This document shows positions 63,646 through 64,000 of a stretch of DNA of 64,000 nt, in pieces (position 1 is the stretch's first letter; each line of letters starts with the position of its first letter). The notes under the pieces were generated by a model that worked only from the letters and a program-made list of their open reading frames with translations, had not been told where the DNA came from and did not search any database. The DNA comes from Candidatus Helarchaeota archaeon (GTDB taxonomy: Archaea; Asgardarchaeota; Lokiarchaeia; Helarchaeales; JABXJV01), in NCBI GenBank assembly GCA_013375355.1, contig JABXJV010000421.1:6754-70753 (forward strand), given 5' to 3'. A program made the translations under genes and the position numbers.

Positions 63646-64000
63646 ATGAAAGATATTTTAACACATTATATCGATGAAGGATTAAAGGATGTTGATTTTA
63701 TTGATATGAGAGTACAAAAAACTCAAAGTTTTATAATAAGAATTGTAAATGGAATATCACGAGAAATTGCTGAAGCTAATGAAAAAGGGTTAGGAATAAG
63801 AGCGTTTAAATCAGGATCTTGGGGATTTTCGTGTTCTAATCAATTTAATAAGGAATCCGTATCTAATACAATGAAAAATGCCATTAAATTGGCAAAAGTA
63901 AATGAAAATAAAGTAAAAAATAAATTTAAAATGAAAGAATTTAAATCAATCCAAAAATCAAATAAATTATCAACTAAAATAAATATTCAGGATGTAGATA
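63646..64000 (+). CDS. TldD/PmbA-family metalloprotease (partial, N-terminal part)
   Basis: The frame runs off the right edge; 118 residues are seen. VDFIDMRVQKTQSFIIRIVN, EIAEANEKGLGIRAFKSGSW and GFSCSNQFNKESV are typical of the N-terminal domain of TldD/TldE. Archaeal genomes usually have a TldD and a TldE gene. The metal-binding HExxxH part, if present, lies outside the window. Start ATG 63646 is the first in frame. Confidence 0.78.
   Translation, partial: MKDILTHYIDEGLKDVDFIDMRVQKTQSFIIRIVNGISREIAEANEKGLGIRAFKSGSWGFSCSNQFNKESVSNTMKNAIKLAKVNENKVKNKFKMKEFKSIQKSNKLSTKINIQDVD

Noticed and set aside
1..64000. CRISPR arrays, rRNA genes or prophage
   Set aside because: No regularly spaced identical repeats, rRNA-like conserved sequence or phage structural genes were seen.

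Overview
The window looks like part of the chromosome of an AT-rich Asgard archaeon, possibly related to Lokiarchaeia. The archaeal markers are a histone, two Orc1/Cdc6-type ATPases, a Cdc48 ATPase, proteasome beta, Nog1, RNase FAU-1, a MJ1316-domain protein, archaeal PRPP synthase, ADP-dependent sugar kinase, AmrS and Trm-G10. Asgard-like and eukaryote-like features are two MglA-type GTPases, a Rab-like GTPase with a TPR-like N-terminus, three Roadblock/LC7 proteins (one a tandem), a longin-like protein, a PAC4-like proteasome chaperone and an EF-2 paralogue without the diphthamide histidine. These calls come from reading protein motifs; no database search was possible.

Layout. 0-3.5 kb: purC (partial), a LeuA/homocitrate-type synthase, an 8-cluster polyferredoxin and an Lrp regulator. 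3.9-9.3 kb: cdc6, cdc48, an intron-containing HAD phosphatase and a redox protein. 9.4-15.7 kb: metabolic genes ending in an ADP-dependent kinase. 15.7-16.6 kb: a gene-free AT-rich region with three inverted ORB-like elements between two 45-bp inverted repeats, the best replication-origin candidate. 16.6-19.5 kb: small genes, a HAD fusion and a GTPase. 20-24.3 kb: a mutS-mutL operon. 24.4-42 kb: mostly RNA-processing, GTPase, proteasome and nucleotide genes. 42.4-46.2 kb: histone, nrdD and a three-tRNA cluster. 46.4-54 kb: a PP-loop enzyme, a sugar kinase, Fe-S proteins and rps12. 54.2-56.6 kb: tRNA-Gly and the EF-2 paralogue. 58.6-61.1 kb: a Roadblock/GTPase operon. 61.1-63.5 kb: a TnpB-like element between a truncated and an intact DUF211 gene.

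The main discovery is a dense set of very short bulge-helix-bulge (BHB) introns in protein genes as well as tRNA genes. Three conserved protein genes (EF-2 paralogue, RNase Z and a HAD phosphatase) are each broken by a 29-32 nt insertion. Each insertion folds into a BHB with a 4-bp central helix and two 3-nt bulges. Cutting at the standard position (after the second bulge nucleotide) restores the conserved motif exactly: DTPGH-VDLT, FDCGE-GTQ and DLDGT-I-IH. Four of the five tRNA genes carry non-canonical introns of 20-31 nt, three of them at the same T-loop position (59/60), and tRNA-Gly has a second one in the anticodon stem. This suggests that tRNA-type splicing is routinely needed for mRNAs here, including the mRNA of RNase Z, itself a tRNA-processing enzyme.

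Other notable points are a proteasome beta subunit with Ala in place of catalytic Thr1 near a PAC4-like chaperone, a possible repeat-controlled origin, and autoregulatory-looking repeats upstream of the Lrp gene, the second cdc6-like gene and a small wHTH gene.
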